This document shows positions 30,096 to 39,131 of a stretch of DNA of 64,000 nucleotides, one piece after another; position 1 is the first letter of the stretch; each line of letters begins with the position of its first letter. The DNA comes from DASXUG01 sp964620425. Lineage in GTDB: Bacteria > Pseudomonadota > Gammaproteobacteria > Burkholderiales > Methylophilaceae. Both the position numbers and the translations under genes were made by a program. The notes below the pieces were generated by a model. It ran no database searches, was not told the origin of the DNA, and saw only the letters and a program-made list of their open reading frames with translations. The stretch is from assembly GCA_964620425.1 (NCBI GenBank), contig CAZUGV010000001.1:124001-188000 (forward strand), in the 5' to 3' direction.

Positions 30096-31595
30096 GTGCT
30101 TACCTTTTTCCAAAAGCTCTCTAATATCCCGAAATCCCCATCATTTTTCTGTTTATTGTTTGGGTCATTTGCAATCGTGGGATTTGCGCCATTCTATCTA
30201 TACCCTTTCACTCTCCTTTCTTTGGCGGGACTCTTTCATTACTTAGCCCGTACAACAACTGCTAAACAAGCGGCTTGGCTTGGCTACTGTTTTGGCTTAG
30301 GTTTTTTTTGCTCAGGGGTTTATTGGATATACATAAGCCTACATGATTTTGGCGGGATGCCGTTTTTGATGGCTAGTTTAGCCACTTTTTCTTTTTGCGC
30401 CTTTCTAGCTTTATTTACCGCCTGCATGGGATGGCTTTATTACAACTTGTCCTCTAAATTTAAACTTCACACACTATTGGTTTCCGCACCGCTTGCCTGG
30501 GTGATGCTTGAGTGGATACGAAGCTGGATTTTTACTGGTTTCCCTTGGCTTAATGTTGGTTATTCAACCGTCCCTAATAGCCCTTTGGTTGGATATGTAC
30601 CTATTTTTGGAATATACGGAGTTTCACTTGTAGTTGCATTCAATAGCGGCTTACTAGTGTTAATTACACAGCAGAATACGCGCCGCAATGCGCTTCTAGG
30701 ATTAGTCACGATTTGGCTGATGGGCGGGCTATTCAAACAAATTGAATGGAGTCAACCTGTGGGAGCGCCAATTAGCGTGGCGTTAGTACAAGGCAATATT
30801 GCCCAGGATATTAAATGGCAAGCAGAAGTCGCTCAACAAACGCTAGATAAATACCTTGAAATGATTGTCTCTGCAAATGCGCAACTAATTGTCACACCTG
30901 AAACTGCCTTACCCATTATCTCCAATCAAATCCCTGAAGAGTATTTAAAGCACATTAAAAATCATGCCCAAGAAAACCGAGGCGATGTACTGATTGGGAT
31001 TGTAGAAAGTGAACATAACAACTATTACAACAGTATGATAAGTACTGGTACATCCCCCACTCAAACTTATCGAAAATCACACCTAGTTCCGTTTGGCGAA
31101 TTTATCCCGCTCAAAAACGTGATTGGATGGATATACCGTGATTGGCTCAACATGCCGCTTTCAGACTTATCACGCGGTAGTACAACACCTAAACCGATGA
31201 ACATTGTAGGACAGCAAGTTGCTGTGAATATTTGCTACGAGGATGTCTATGGTGAAGAGATTATCCGTCAACTTCCGCAAGCCACTTTGCTCGTCAACAC
31301 TAGCAATATGGCATGGTTCGGTGATTCTATTGCGCCAGACCAACACCTACAAATGTCACAAACGCGCGCACTTGAAACAGCTCGTATGATGCTCCGTGCT
31401 ACGAATACAGGCGCTACTGCCATTATTAACCCACAAGGACAGATTATTAGCCAATTGCCGCACTTTAACAGCGCGACGCTCATTGGAAAAGCCCAAGGTT
31501 ATATGGGAGAAACCCCTTATGTCAGGTTTGGAAATTGGGGCGCTTTACTGCTAGGGTTTCTTTTGCTAACGCTAGGTTGGCTGAGAAAGTTTTGA
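30096..31595 (+). CDS. lnt: Apolipoprotein N-acyltransferase
   Basis: Lnt adds the third acyl chain to lipoproteins at the periplasmic side of the inner membrane. The 499-aa protein has about six N-terminal membrane segments and a C-terminal one. Between them is a nitrilase-like domain whose catalytic triad is seen as Glu in VTPETALP, Lys in YRKSHLVPFGEFIP and Cys in VNICYEDVYGEE. The frame starts with GTG 30096; the ribosome binding site is weak. It is convergent with ispF, with only 6 bp between the stop codons. Confidence 0.94.
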   Translation: MLTFFQKLSNIPKSPSFFCLLFGSFAIVGFAPFYLYPFTLLSLAGLFHYLARTTTAKQAAWLGYCFGLGFFCSGVYWIYISLHDFGGMPFLMASLATFSFCAFLALFTACMGWLYYNLSSKFKLHTLLVSAPLAWVMLEWIRSWIFTGFPWLNVGYSTVPNSPLVGYVPIFGIYGVSLVVAFNSGLLVLITQQNTRRNALLGLVTIWLMGGLFKQIEWSQPVGAPISVALVQGNIAQDIKWQAEVAQQTLDKYLEMIVSANAQLIVTPETALPIISNQIPEEYLKHIKNHAQENRGDVLIGIVESEHNNYYNSMISTGTSPTQTYRKSHLVPFGEFIPLKNVIGWIYRDWLNMPLSDLSRGSTTPKPMNIVGQQVAVNICYEDVYGEEIIRQLPQATLLVNTSNMAWFGDSIAPDQHLQMSQTRALETARMMLRATNTGATAIINPQGQIISQLPHFNSATLIGKAQGYMGETPYVRFGNWGALLLGFLLLTLGWLRKF

Positions 31596-31601
31596 TGTTT
31601 T

Positions 31602-32081
31602 TTATCCTATTGTTTCTATCAAACAAATCGCCTCTGCAGCTATCCCCTCACCTCGACCAGTAAATCCTAACTTTTCAGTAGTGGTGGCTTTCACATTGAT
31701 TTTTTCTACATCCACCGCTAAATCTTGGGCGACATTTTCACGCATTGTATCCACATAGGGGCGCAGTCTCGGTGCTTCAGCAATCACTGTTGCATCGACA
31801 TTGCCGACCTGATACCCCTTTTCGTTTAACAACTGACGCACATGACGCAATAGCTCACGAGAATCAATGCCTTTATAACGCATATCGCTAGGAGGAAAAT
31901 GTTTACCTATGTCACCTAATGCAGCCGCACCAAGCAAAGCATCGCAAATTGCGTGTAGTAGTACATCAGCGTCTGAGTGCCCATCTAGGCCTTTTTCATG
32001 CGGAATGTCTACGCCACCGATGATGCATTTTCGACCAATGACTAACTGATGCACATCGAAACCTTGTCCGATTCTTATCAT
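31602..32081 (-). CDS. ispF: 2-C-methyl-D-erythritol 2,4-cyclodiphosphate synthase
   Basis: IspF catalyses the fifth step of the MEP isoprenoid pathway. The 159-aa protein has the zinc ligands in RIGQGFDVHQL and LDGHSDADVLLHAICDALLGAAALGDIG, and the C-terminal VNVKATTTEKLGFTGRGEGIAAEA-type motif (seen as KATTTEKLGFTGRGEGIAAE). It lies 26 bp downstream of ispD on the same strand, the usual ispDF arrangement. Confidence 0.96.
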   Translation of the reverse strand: MIRIGQGFDVHQLVIGRKCIIGGVDIPHEKGLDGHSDADVLLHAICDALLGAAALGDIGKHFPPSDMRYKGIDSRELLRHVRQLLNEKGYQVGNVDATVIAEAPRLRPYVDTMRENVAQDLAVDVEKINVKATTTEKLGFTGRGEGIAAEAICLIETIG

Positions 32082-32107
32082 TTCAATGCCTTCTATAAAT
32101 GTTACGC

Positions 32108-32794
32108 TTAATTATCTGCACGTAAAATGGCTGCTGCAATCGCCAAATCTTGGGGATAAGTAATTTTAAAATTACGCAACTCTCCAACCACTAATTGTGG
32201 TTGCAAACCAAGCGCCTCAACAGCTTGCGCCTCATCGGTAGGCGCGCCACCTGCTTCAATTAGTGCTCGTTTTAGCAAACCATACCTAAACATTTGTGGC
32301 GTTTGTGCTTGCCATAGCGCTTCACGCGACTCTGTACAAGTTACTCGTTGTTGATTGTCGGCGCGTTTTAAGGTGTCGGCAAGGGGGATTGCAAGTAGCC
32401 CGCCCACCGCATCATTTTCTAGTGTATCAAGTAAATGATTCAATAACGCAAGAGTCAGCCCCGGACGAGCAGCATCGTGCACCAGCACCCAGTCTTGCTC
32501 ACTTATTTCATTGGATAATGCTTGTAAACCATTTAAAACAGAATCGGCTCGTGTTTCACCTCCACAACGTAACACGCGAAGATCTGCATTTAATTTTGCA
32601 AGGTTTTTATCCCAATAGGAATCTTGTGCACTTAGTACCACGTTAATCGAAGCTAAACGTTCACAAGCTATGAAAGTTTTTAACGTGGTCTCGATTAAGC
32701 TCATGCCTAATAGTGGCAAATATTGCTTTGGTAGCTCAGCCGCCATTCGGCTACCTGAGCCAGCGGCAGGAATAATTACGTGAAATGCATTCAT
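32108..32794 (-). CDS. ispD: 2-C-methyl-D-erythritol 4-phosphate cytidylyltransferase
   Basis: IspD makes CDP-methylerythritol in the MEP pathway. The 228-aa protein has the nucleotide-binding IIPAAGSGSRMAAELPKQYL at the N-terminus, VLVHDAARPGLT in the middle, and LWQAQTPQMFRYGLL followed by the TDEAQAVEALG motif. All of these are conserved in IspD. It is the first gene of the ispDF pair. Confidence 0.96.
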   Translation of the reverse strand: MNAFHVIIPAAGSGSRMAAELPKQYLPLLGMSLIETTLKTFIACERLASINVVLSAQDSYWDKNLAKLNADLRVLRCGGETRADSVLNGLQALSNEISEQDWVLVHDAARPGLTLALLNHLLDTLENDAVGGLLAIPLADTLKRADNQQRVTCTESREALWQAQTPQMFRYGLLKRALIEAGGAPTDEAQAVEALGLQPQLVVGELRNFKITYPQDLAIAAAILRADN

Positions 32795-32908
32795 GCCGAA
32801 TATTCTAACATATGACGATCAGCTATTATTTCCACAAAACTTACAGAATTTACATTTATAATAATCAAATAAGCGTTGGTGGGTGCTTATAAAATATTAG
32901 CCTTAAAA

Positions 32909-32967
32909 ACTATAAACACCAAGCTTAAGCCATAAAAACTAGGCTTGAACTATAAACACTAAGCTTG
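32909..32967. repeat. Degenerate ~20-bp tandem repeat upstream of the RND operon
   Basis: ACTATAAACACCAAGCTT (32909-32926) recurs as ACTATAAACACTAAGCTT (32949-32966), with a weaker copy CCATAAAAACTAGGCTTG between them (32930-32947). The repeats sit 30-90 bp before the outer-membrane factor gene and may be regulator sites or simple slippage products. Confidence 0.5.
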
Positions 32968-32998
32968 CCAAACAGCCCCTTATGAAAACTTTTAGCAC

Positions 32999-34462
32999 AT
33001 GCGTCTAACTCATTATTTTAATTTGCTAAGTTTTGCTTTGCTATGTTTTGCAATAAGTGCTTGCACCGCACTAAAAGAGCCTGAGCTTAAACCTCCATAC
33101 CCAGAAAAATGGAGAAACTCAAACTTAAACAACGCTAACCCCAATAGCACTGTGAGCAACACTGACGCATGGTGGCTAGTATTAAATGATGCTGTGTTGA
33201 ATGAAACAGTAGCGCTTGCTCAAAAGCAAAATCTATCCATCGCCCAAACATCTGAACGCTTAATTGCAGCACGCAATATTGGCGCGTCTATTATTGCAGG
33301 TCAGCATGCTCAAGTGGGGTTCACAGCGGGGCCTGATAACTTAGCACGTGCCACCTTTAACGCAAGTGGCGAAAGCGGTTCCGCCAGCTCCAGAAATTTT
33401 CGTACCAAAGGCGCTTATTTGGCGGGATTTGACCTGAATTGGGAGCTACCATTATTTGGTCGCCAAGAGGCTGAACGAAAAATTGCTAACGCTGACATTA
33501 ACCATGCATATGCAAGCATACAAGCGATTAGCGTAAGTACAACCGCTGAGGTTGTCAGAACTTACTTTAACCTACGTGCAGCTCAAGAAAAAAAACAACT
33601 GCTATCAACTCAGCTGGCTAATTTAGAATCATTAGCCACACTTCATGCGGGTGCAGTAGCGTCTGGCTTAGTTTCAAAAAATGAATATGAACATTATAGA
33701 GCGTCTGTTGCCGAGGCTAAACATGCACTTATTCACGCAAAAACCCAACAAGAGGTTGCTATTCAAAGGTTATCAGTCTTGTGCGGAGTGATTAAACCCT
33801 TAGATCATTGGCTAGAACCCCAAACCACACAACAAATTAACGCACTACAGACGAGCCACGTTAACTTTAACTCCACTCCGCCAGCTGAGCTCATCCGTCA
33901 ACGCCCAGATATTATGCAGGCAGAAGCCACCGTCATGAATGCCGCAGGGCAGGCTGGCGTTGCACATGCGGATATATACCCCAGACTCTCAATTCAAGGT
34001 GCACTACAGGTCGCTGGTAGTATTGGCAATACACGCAAGACTCAATACATCAACGTCATCGCCCCTGCCCTTCGTTTACCTGTCGTAGATTGGGGATTAG
34101 CGCGTGACGTCGCAACGGCGCGAGACGCAAAACTTCGAGAAGCGATACTAGGCTACCGAGAAGCTGTATTGCTTGCGGTGGAAGAAACAGAAACCGCTTT
34201 TCTCAATTACAATGCCGCACAAGAACACTTAAATATCACACAGATAGAGAGTGAGCACTGGGCACAACAGCTAACCAGAAGTGAGTCCGCATATCAAGCG
34301 GGCTATATTGCAAAGGTTGATTTATTAAAAGCACAAACAAAATCAATAGAATACAACTTACAAGCAGTGGAGAGTAAGTTAGAATGGGTTACTGCGTTTA
34401 CCCTAGCCAATAAAGCGCAAGCTAAGATGCGTGATGATTTTTATCAGCAAACTAAAAATTAG
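32999..34462 (+). CDS. RND efflux outer-membrane lipoprotein (NodT/TolC class)
   Basis: The 487-aa protein has a lipoprotein signal peptide (MRLTHYFNLLSFALLCFAIS, with the Cys of the lipobox ISAC at residue 22). Two outer-membrane efflux (OEP) domains rich in heptad helices follow: AQKQNLSIAQTSERLIAAR and PPAELIRQRPDIMQAEATVM. The latter is the NodT-family signature. It forms the outer-membrane channel of the tripartite pump encoded by the next two genes. The gene stop is 35 bp before the adaptor gene, so the three form one operon. Confidence 0.93.
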   Translation: MRLTHYFNLLSFALLCFAISACTALKEPELKPPYPEKWRNSNLNNANPNSTVSNTDAWWLVLNDAVLNETVALAQKQNLSIAQTSERLIAARNIGASIIAGQHAQVGFTAGPDNLARATFNASGESGSASSRNFRTKGAYLAGFDLNWELPLFGRQEAERKIANADINHAYASIQAISVSTTAEVVRTYFNLRAAQEKKQLLSTQLANLESLATLHAGAVASGLVSKNEYEHYRASVAEAKHALIHAKTQQEVAIQRLSVLCGVIKPLDHWLEPQTTQQINALQTSHVNFNSTPPAELIRQRPDIMQAEATVMNAAGQAGVAHADIYPRLSIQGALQVAGSIGNTRKTQYINVIAPALRLPVVDWGLARDVATARDAKLREAILGYREAVLLAVEETETAFLNYNAAQEHLNITQIESEHWAQQLTRSESAYQAGYIAKVDLLKAQTKSIEYNLQAVESKLEWVTAFTLANKAQAKMRDDFYQQTKN

Positions 34463-34497
34463 AAAATAAAAATATAAAGTAGGATTTTAATCACCAT

Positions 34498-35709
34498 ATG
34501 AGTCCATCATTCATTCACCGTACTTTAGTCATCGGAATCATTGTAGGTGCAGTTTTTTTCAGCATCCACTGGCTTACAGGGTTAATGGCGCAGCCACGTG
34601 TGATCAATAACAACTTTGTGACTGTGACTACCATCTCTCCTAAGTACATGAGCGTAACCAAAACGGTTCATTTTTCTGGGCCTGTGGTTGGGCGTACCGA
34701 GGTACCAGTTTATGCTGAATTATCAGAGGGAAGAATTTCCAACGTTTTAGTAGAGGAAGGTCAACATGTTAAAGCAGGTCAAGTACTTGCCACGATTGAT
34801 ACCTCTTTGTTCGGCATTCGTAAATCGACCTTACAAGCCAAACAACAAAAAGCAAATGCAGCCGTAGCGCAACAACAAGCCATATTAGAGGCAGCACAAG
34901 TACAACTAAAAGCTACTCAAGCACAAAAATTACGTGGAGATAGTGTTGCTCAATCAGGCTTTCTATCCAACGAAGTAGCAGAGCAACGTGTTTATGCTGA
35001 ACAAACCGCAATTGCTGAAGAAAAAAGCGCACGTAGCGCTTTGGATATTGCAAAAGCAGATCAAGCTGCTGCAACTGCTGAGCTTGCAGAGTCACAATTT
35101 CACTTTAACAAAACCTCAGTTCGGGCATCAATCTCAGGCACTATCATTGAGAAAAATGCAATGATCGGTCAAGTTGTCGGGCAAACGCAAACACCCCTTT
35201 TTGTGATGCTTCACAACGATGTAGTTGAAGTTGAGATTGAAGCTTCTGTAAATGAAATCAATAACTTACAATCAGGAATACCAGCCAGCATACAAATTAC
35301 TGGTGATAGCCAACTTTATGCAGGTGAAGTACGTTTAGCCGCTGCAAAAATTAATCGCAACAATCAAATGGGTAAGTTACGCATACGCTTTATTGATACA
35401 CCCAAAGTGATTCCTGGACAGTTTGCACGTGTAACAGTATCACTCAAGACAAAAGAAAGTTTGTACATTCCAGACAAAGCCATCCGCTTGGAGAATGGCT
35501 TGGCTTCAGTATTCACAGTAAAAGATGGAATTGCTGTGCAACTACCAGTAGTAGTGGGTGATCGCTCGGGTGATATGGTAGAAATATTAGAAGGTTTATC
35601 AACTGAAACCCCTGTTATTGACGGATTTGCCGCATTTATTCGTGCTGGCGAACGAGTCAGGTTAGCTACAACACCTCTAACAAATCAAGCTTCAGCTGAA
35701 CGAAAATGA
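34498..35709 (+). CDS. RND efflux periplasmic adaptor (membrane fusion protein)
   Basis: The 403-aa HlyD/AcrA-type adaptor has an N-terminal membrane anchor (about 8-30). A barrel-sandwich (lipoyl-like) half AELSEGRISNVLVEEGQHVKAGQVLATI, a long alpha-hairpin (about 105-195) and a second lipoyl half VRASISGTIIEKNAMIGQVV come next, followed by beta-barrel and membrane-proximal domains. It links the inner-membrane RND pump to the outer-membrane channel. Its stop overlaps the pump start as ATGA. The substrate is unknown. Confidence 0.93.
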   Translation: MSPSFIHRTLVIGIIVGAVFFSIHWLTGLMAQPRVINNNFVTVTTISPKYMSVTKTVHFSGPVVGRTEVPVYAELSEGRISNVLVEEGQHVKAGQVLATIDTSLFGIRKSTLQAKQQKANAAVAQQQAILEAAQVQLKATQAQKLRGDSVAQSGFLSNEVAEQRVYAEQTAIAEEKSARSALDIAKADQAAATAELAESQFHFNKTSVRASISGTIIEKNAMIGQVVGQTQTPLFVMLHNDVVEVEIEASVNEINNLQSGIPASIQITGDSQLYAGEVRLAAAKINRNNQMGKLRIRFIDTPKVIPGQFARVTVSLKTKESLYIPDKAIRLENGLASVFTVKDGIAVQLPVVVGDRSGDMVEILEGLSTETPVIDGFAAFIRAGERVRLATTPLTNQASAERK

Positions 35710-38700
35710 GCTTCAAAATTTCATCATGGGCTATTAAACAGCCTTTAGCACCATTTGTGTTTTTTGCAGGCTTTTTACTGGCAGGTTTAGTTGCCTATAC
35801 ATACCTACCTGTCAATGGTATGCCAAGCGTAAAAATTCCTATAGTGAATGTTTCAGTGGTGTTGGCAGGATCGACTCCCTCGATTATTGAATCAGAAATT
35901 ACTCGACGAGTAGAAGCTTCTGTATCAGGTATTGGCGGCATTAAACATATGACGTCTAATGCAACGGCTGATGTTTCAAACACCCAAATAGAATTTGAAC
36001 TTGGTACTGATATTAACGACGTACTGTCTAAAGTACGCGACCAAGTGACCAGCATACGACCACTGTTACCTCATGGTGTAGAAGATCCTTTGGTACAAAA
36101 AATTGATGTTGATGTTGTACCTATCCTCACATTTACAATTAATTCACCTAATCATTCTATTGAGGAAACTTCATGGCTGGTAGATAGCGAAATTAGTCGT
36201 TCACTACTTTCTATCAAAGGCGTTGCAAAAGTACAAAGACAAGGCGGACTCGAACAAGAGGTGAAAGTTGAGCTTGATGCTGCTCGGCTTCGAGCTTATG
36301 GTGTTAGCATTAGTGAGGTCAATGCACAGATACGCAAGACAGTATTGACCTTACCTGCGGGAAAGTTAGAAAACAACGCTCAAGAACTTCTCATCAAATC
36401 AAATGGCTCACCGCGAGATATTCAGTCACTTGCTAACACGCAAATTAGCTTACCCAATGGCAACATAGCAAAACTGATTGATTTAGGCACAGTCCGCTAT
36501 ACAACAGCGCAGCAACATCAGTTAGCAAGATTTAATCACCAGCCTGTGGTCGCTTTTGCGCTATACAAAACCAAAACAGCAAGTGAAATTGAAGTTGAAA
36601 ATAAAACACTGGCAAAATTAGCGCAATTTAAAGCCAATCACCCTTCATTTGAATTTAATAAAATTCAATCTACGGTTGATTATGCAAAACAAACTTATCA
36701 TTCGGCAATTTGGTCGTTTATTGAGGGCGCCATTTTAGCGGGATTGGCAGTTTATGTCTTCTTAAGAAACTGGCGTGCCACATGGATTACCGCCACCGTG
36801 ATTCCACTCTCAGTCATCCCCACTTTTGCGATTATGCATGCGCTTGGTTTCTCATTGAATCTAGTCAGCTTGCTTGCACTATCATTGGTTTCTGGCATTT
36901 TGGTGGATGATGCAATCGTCGAAGTTGAAAATATTATGCGCCATATACGGATGGGGAAAACACCCTATCAAGCTGCCATCAATGCTGCTGACGAAATCGG
37001 TTTAGCCGTCATTGCCACCACGCTTGTACTTGTCGCTGTTTTTACCCCAGTTAGCTTTATGGGTGGCGTTGTGGGACAGTACTTTACCCAATTTGGTCTC
37101 ACTGTAGCAGTTGCCACCATCTTTTCACTGTTTGTTGCACGACTCATCACACCAGTATTGTCGGCATATTTTTTACAAGAAAACATACAAACACACTCAA
37201 AACCTTCATGGCTTGCACACTACTTAATCTGTGTGAAAAAATCGCTGGAAAACCGCCCTACTTCACTACTTATCGGCATATTTGTTATTTTTGGCACGAT
37301 TTATCTGGCCACGCAATTACCGACAGACTTCATGCCGAATGAAGATAAATCTCAATCCACCTTACAAGTGGAACTTCCACCAGGTTCAAAGATCACGGAT
37401 ACAGATTCTATTGTGTCTGAACTTACCAACCTATTGATGCAAAAACCTGAAGTTAAATCGGTTTATGCCATGATAGGCGGTGCTGACCCTGAAACTAATG
37501 TAGGCGGAGATATTCGTAAAGCTAAACTAATCATTCAATTAGCGATGCCTTCAGAGCGAAAATTAAGCGCCCGAGCGTTTGAGCAATCTGTCACCAATGA
37601 TTTATCAAAAATCCCAAATGTACGCATGAGTTTTTTGAATGAAAATGGTGAAAAAGCACTATCGTTTTCTTTAGTAAGCGATCATCCTCAAGATTTACTG
37701 CGCGTTGCTAGAGCCTTAGAAATCGAAATGAATGACTTACCACAACTAACCAATATAAGCGCCTCAACCCCGAGTCCAAGAACTGAACTCACCATCCTTC
37801 CACGACCAACAGAAGCGGCTCAACTTGGTGTAAGCACTGAGTCTATTGCAGAAACGGTGCGCTTAGCCACACTAGGTGACAACAATATCAACTTACTGCG
37901 CGTTAACCTCAACAATCGACAAGCGCCTGTTCGTATCTCTTTAGATGCCAATGCTAGAAGCAGCCTTCAAGAGATATCAAAGCTTCTGGTTGCTAGCAAT
38001 CAAGGTCCCTCAGTGCCACTATCAGCAGTGGCTGATATTATTTACGATACAAGCCCAAGCAATATCGAGCGCTTCAAACAACAAAGAAAAATTACCCTAG
38101 AAGCCAATTTAAATAATGCAACACTTGGAGAGGCACTTGAGGCCATTAACCAATTACCCAGCATCAAAACCATGCCCAACACAGTTAAACGATTTGATAC
38201 TGGCGATGCTGAGTTGTTAGACGAAATGTTCCACTCCTTTTTAATCGCCATGCTGGCAGGGGTCACATTAGTACTGGCCATCCTGATTTTGTTATTTCGT
38301 AACCTACTACAACCCTTTACCATCATGGTTGCACTTCCTCTCGCCCTTTCTGGAGCACTCATAGGATTGAGCGTTGCACAGCTTGCTTTATCCTTACCAG
38401 CAATCATTGGAATTTTAATGCTAATGGGTATCGTAGCAAAAAATGGCATTTTATTAATTGACTGCATCACTGAACTTAGAATCGCTGGCATTGCAAGAAA
38501 GGAAGCCATTTTCAGAGCCTGTGAGCAACGTGCTCAACCGATTATCATGACGTCATTTGCCATGATTGCTGGCATGTTACCCATCTTGTTCGGATTAGGC
38601 GCTGGCAATGCATTTCGATCGCCTATGGCAATTGCAGTGATTGGCGGCTTAATAGTATCAACTGCACTTAGCCTCTTGTTTATTCCACTCATTTATACAT

Positions 38701-38771
38701 TAGTAGATGACTTGGAGGCTTGGTTAAGCCCAAAATTTAAAAACCTAACCACATTAAAAACCATCAATTAA
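35706..38771 (+). CDS. RND efflux transporter, inner-membrane pump
   Basis: The 1021-aa AcrB/MexF-like proton-driven pump has 12 predicted membrane segments and two large periplasmic loops. The TM4 proton-relay aspartates are present in SGILVDDAIVEVENIMRH (about 395-410). The second-half motif LPAIIGILMLMGIVAKNGILLIDCI matches the repeat. The length is typical of the HAE-1 family. Adaptor and outer-membrane partner genes precede it. No local regulator gene is adjacent, so control may act through the repeats upstream of the operon. Drug or metabolite specificity cannot be inferred. Confidence 0.93.
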   Translation: MSFKISSWAIKQPLAPFVFFAGFLLAGLVAYTYLPVNGMPSVKIPIVNVSVVLAGSTPSIIESEITRRVEASVSGIGGIKHMTSNATADVSNTQIEFELGTDINDVLSKVRDQVTSIRPLLPHGVEDPLVQKIDVDVVPILTFTINSPNHSIEETSWLVDSEISRSLLSIKGVAKVQRQGGLEQEVKVELDAARLRAYGVSISEVNAQIRKTVLTLPAGKLENNAQELLIKSNGSPRDIQSLANTQISLPNGNIAKLIDLGTVRYTTAQQHQLARFNHQPVVAFALYKTKTASEIEVENKTLAKLAQFKANHPSFEFNKIQSTVDYAKQTYHSAIWSFIEGAILAGLAVYVFLRNWRATWITATVIPLSVIPTFAIMHALGFSLNLVSLLALSLVSGILVDDAIVEVENIMRHIRMGKTPYQAAINAADEIGLAVIATTLVLVAVFTPVSFMGGVVGQYFTQFGLTVAVATIFSLFVARLITPVLSAYFLQENIQTHSKPSWLAHYLICVKKSLENRPTSLLIGIFVIFGTIYLATQLPTDFMPNEDKSQSTLQVELPPGSKITDTDSIVSELTNLLMQKPEVKSVYAMIGGADPETNVGGDIRKAKLIIQLAMPSERKLSARAFEQSVTNDLSKIPNVRMSFLNENGEKALSFSLVSDHPQDLLRVARALEIEMNDLPQLTNISASTPSPRTELTILPRPTEAAQLGVSTESIAETVRLATLGDNNINLLRVNLNNRQAPVRISLDANARSSLQEISKLLVASNQGPSVPLSAVADIIYDTSPSNIERFKQQRKITLEANLNNATLGEALEAINQLPSIKTMPNTVKRFDTGDAELLDEMFHSFLIAMLAGVTLVLAILILLFRNLLQPFTIMVALPLALSGALIGLSVAQLALSLPAIIGILMLMGIVAKNGILLIDCITELRIAGIARKEAIFRACEQRAQPIIMTSFAMIAGMLPILFGLGAGNAFRSPMAIAVIGGLIVSTALSLLFIPLIYTLVDDLEAWLSPKFKNLTTLKTIN

Positions 38772-39131
38772 ATAACCTGAAAAAACGATATACAAAACGA
38801 AATACTTGGTGACCATGTGAATATGAAACATAATTATTAATTTGGAAAAATGTAACGCAATTGTATCTTTTGACAAAATTAGGCTAACCAAACCATTTAA
38901 AACACTAACTGCGCGTGACATATGGCAGTATATTAGGCAAAATACGAATCTAAATTGCATCTAAAAAAAAACAAACATATAGCAGTAGAATAAAAAAATT
39001 AAACTCATTTTTTTAAAAGAAAACATAAATTACGCTAGCCCATACCAAAAATTTCACTCATTTTTTAACTTTTAACATTAACAATCGCGATGCTTTACTA
39101 ATCCTCAAGCATCCAAAGATGGAGATTTAAC
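38772..39131. other. Intergenic region upstream of ppsA
   Basis: These are 360 very AT-rich bp with no supported gene. A TTGACA hexamer at 38870-38875 is a possible -35 element but has no good -10 at the normal distance. GGAGAT lies 6 bases before the ppsA ATG. No clear terminator follows the RND operon. Confidence 0.4.
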
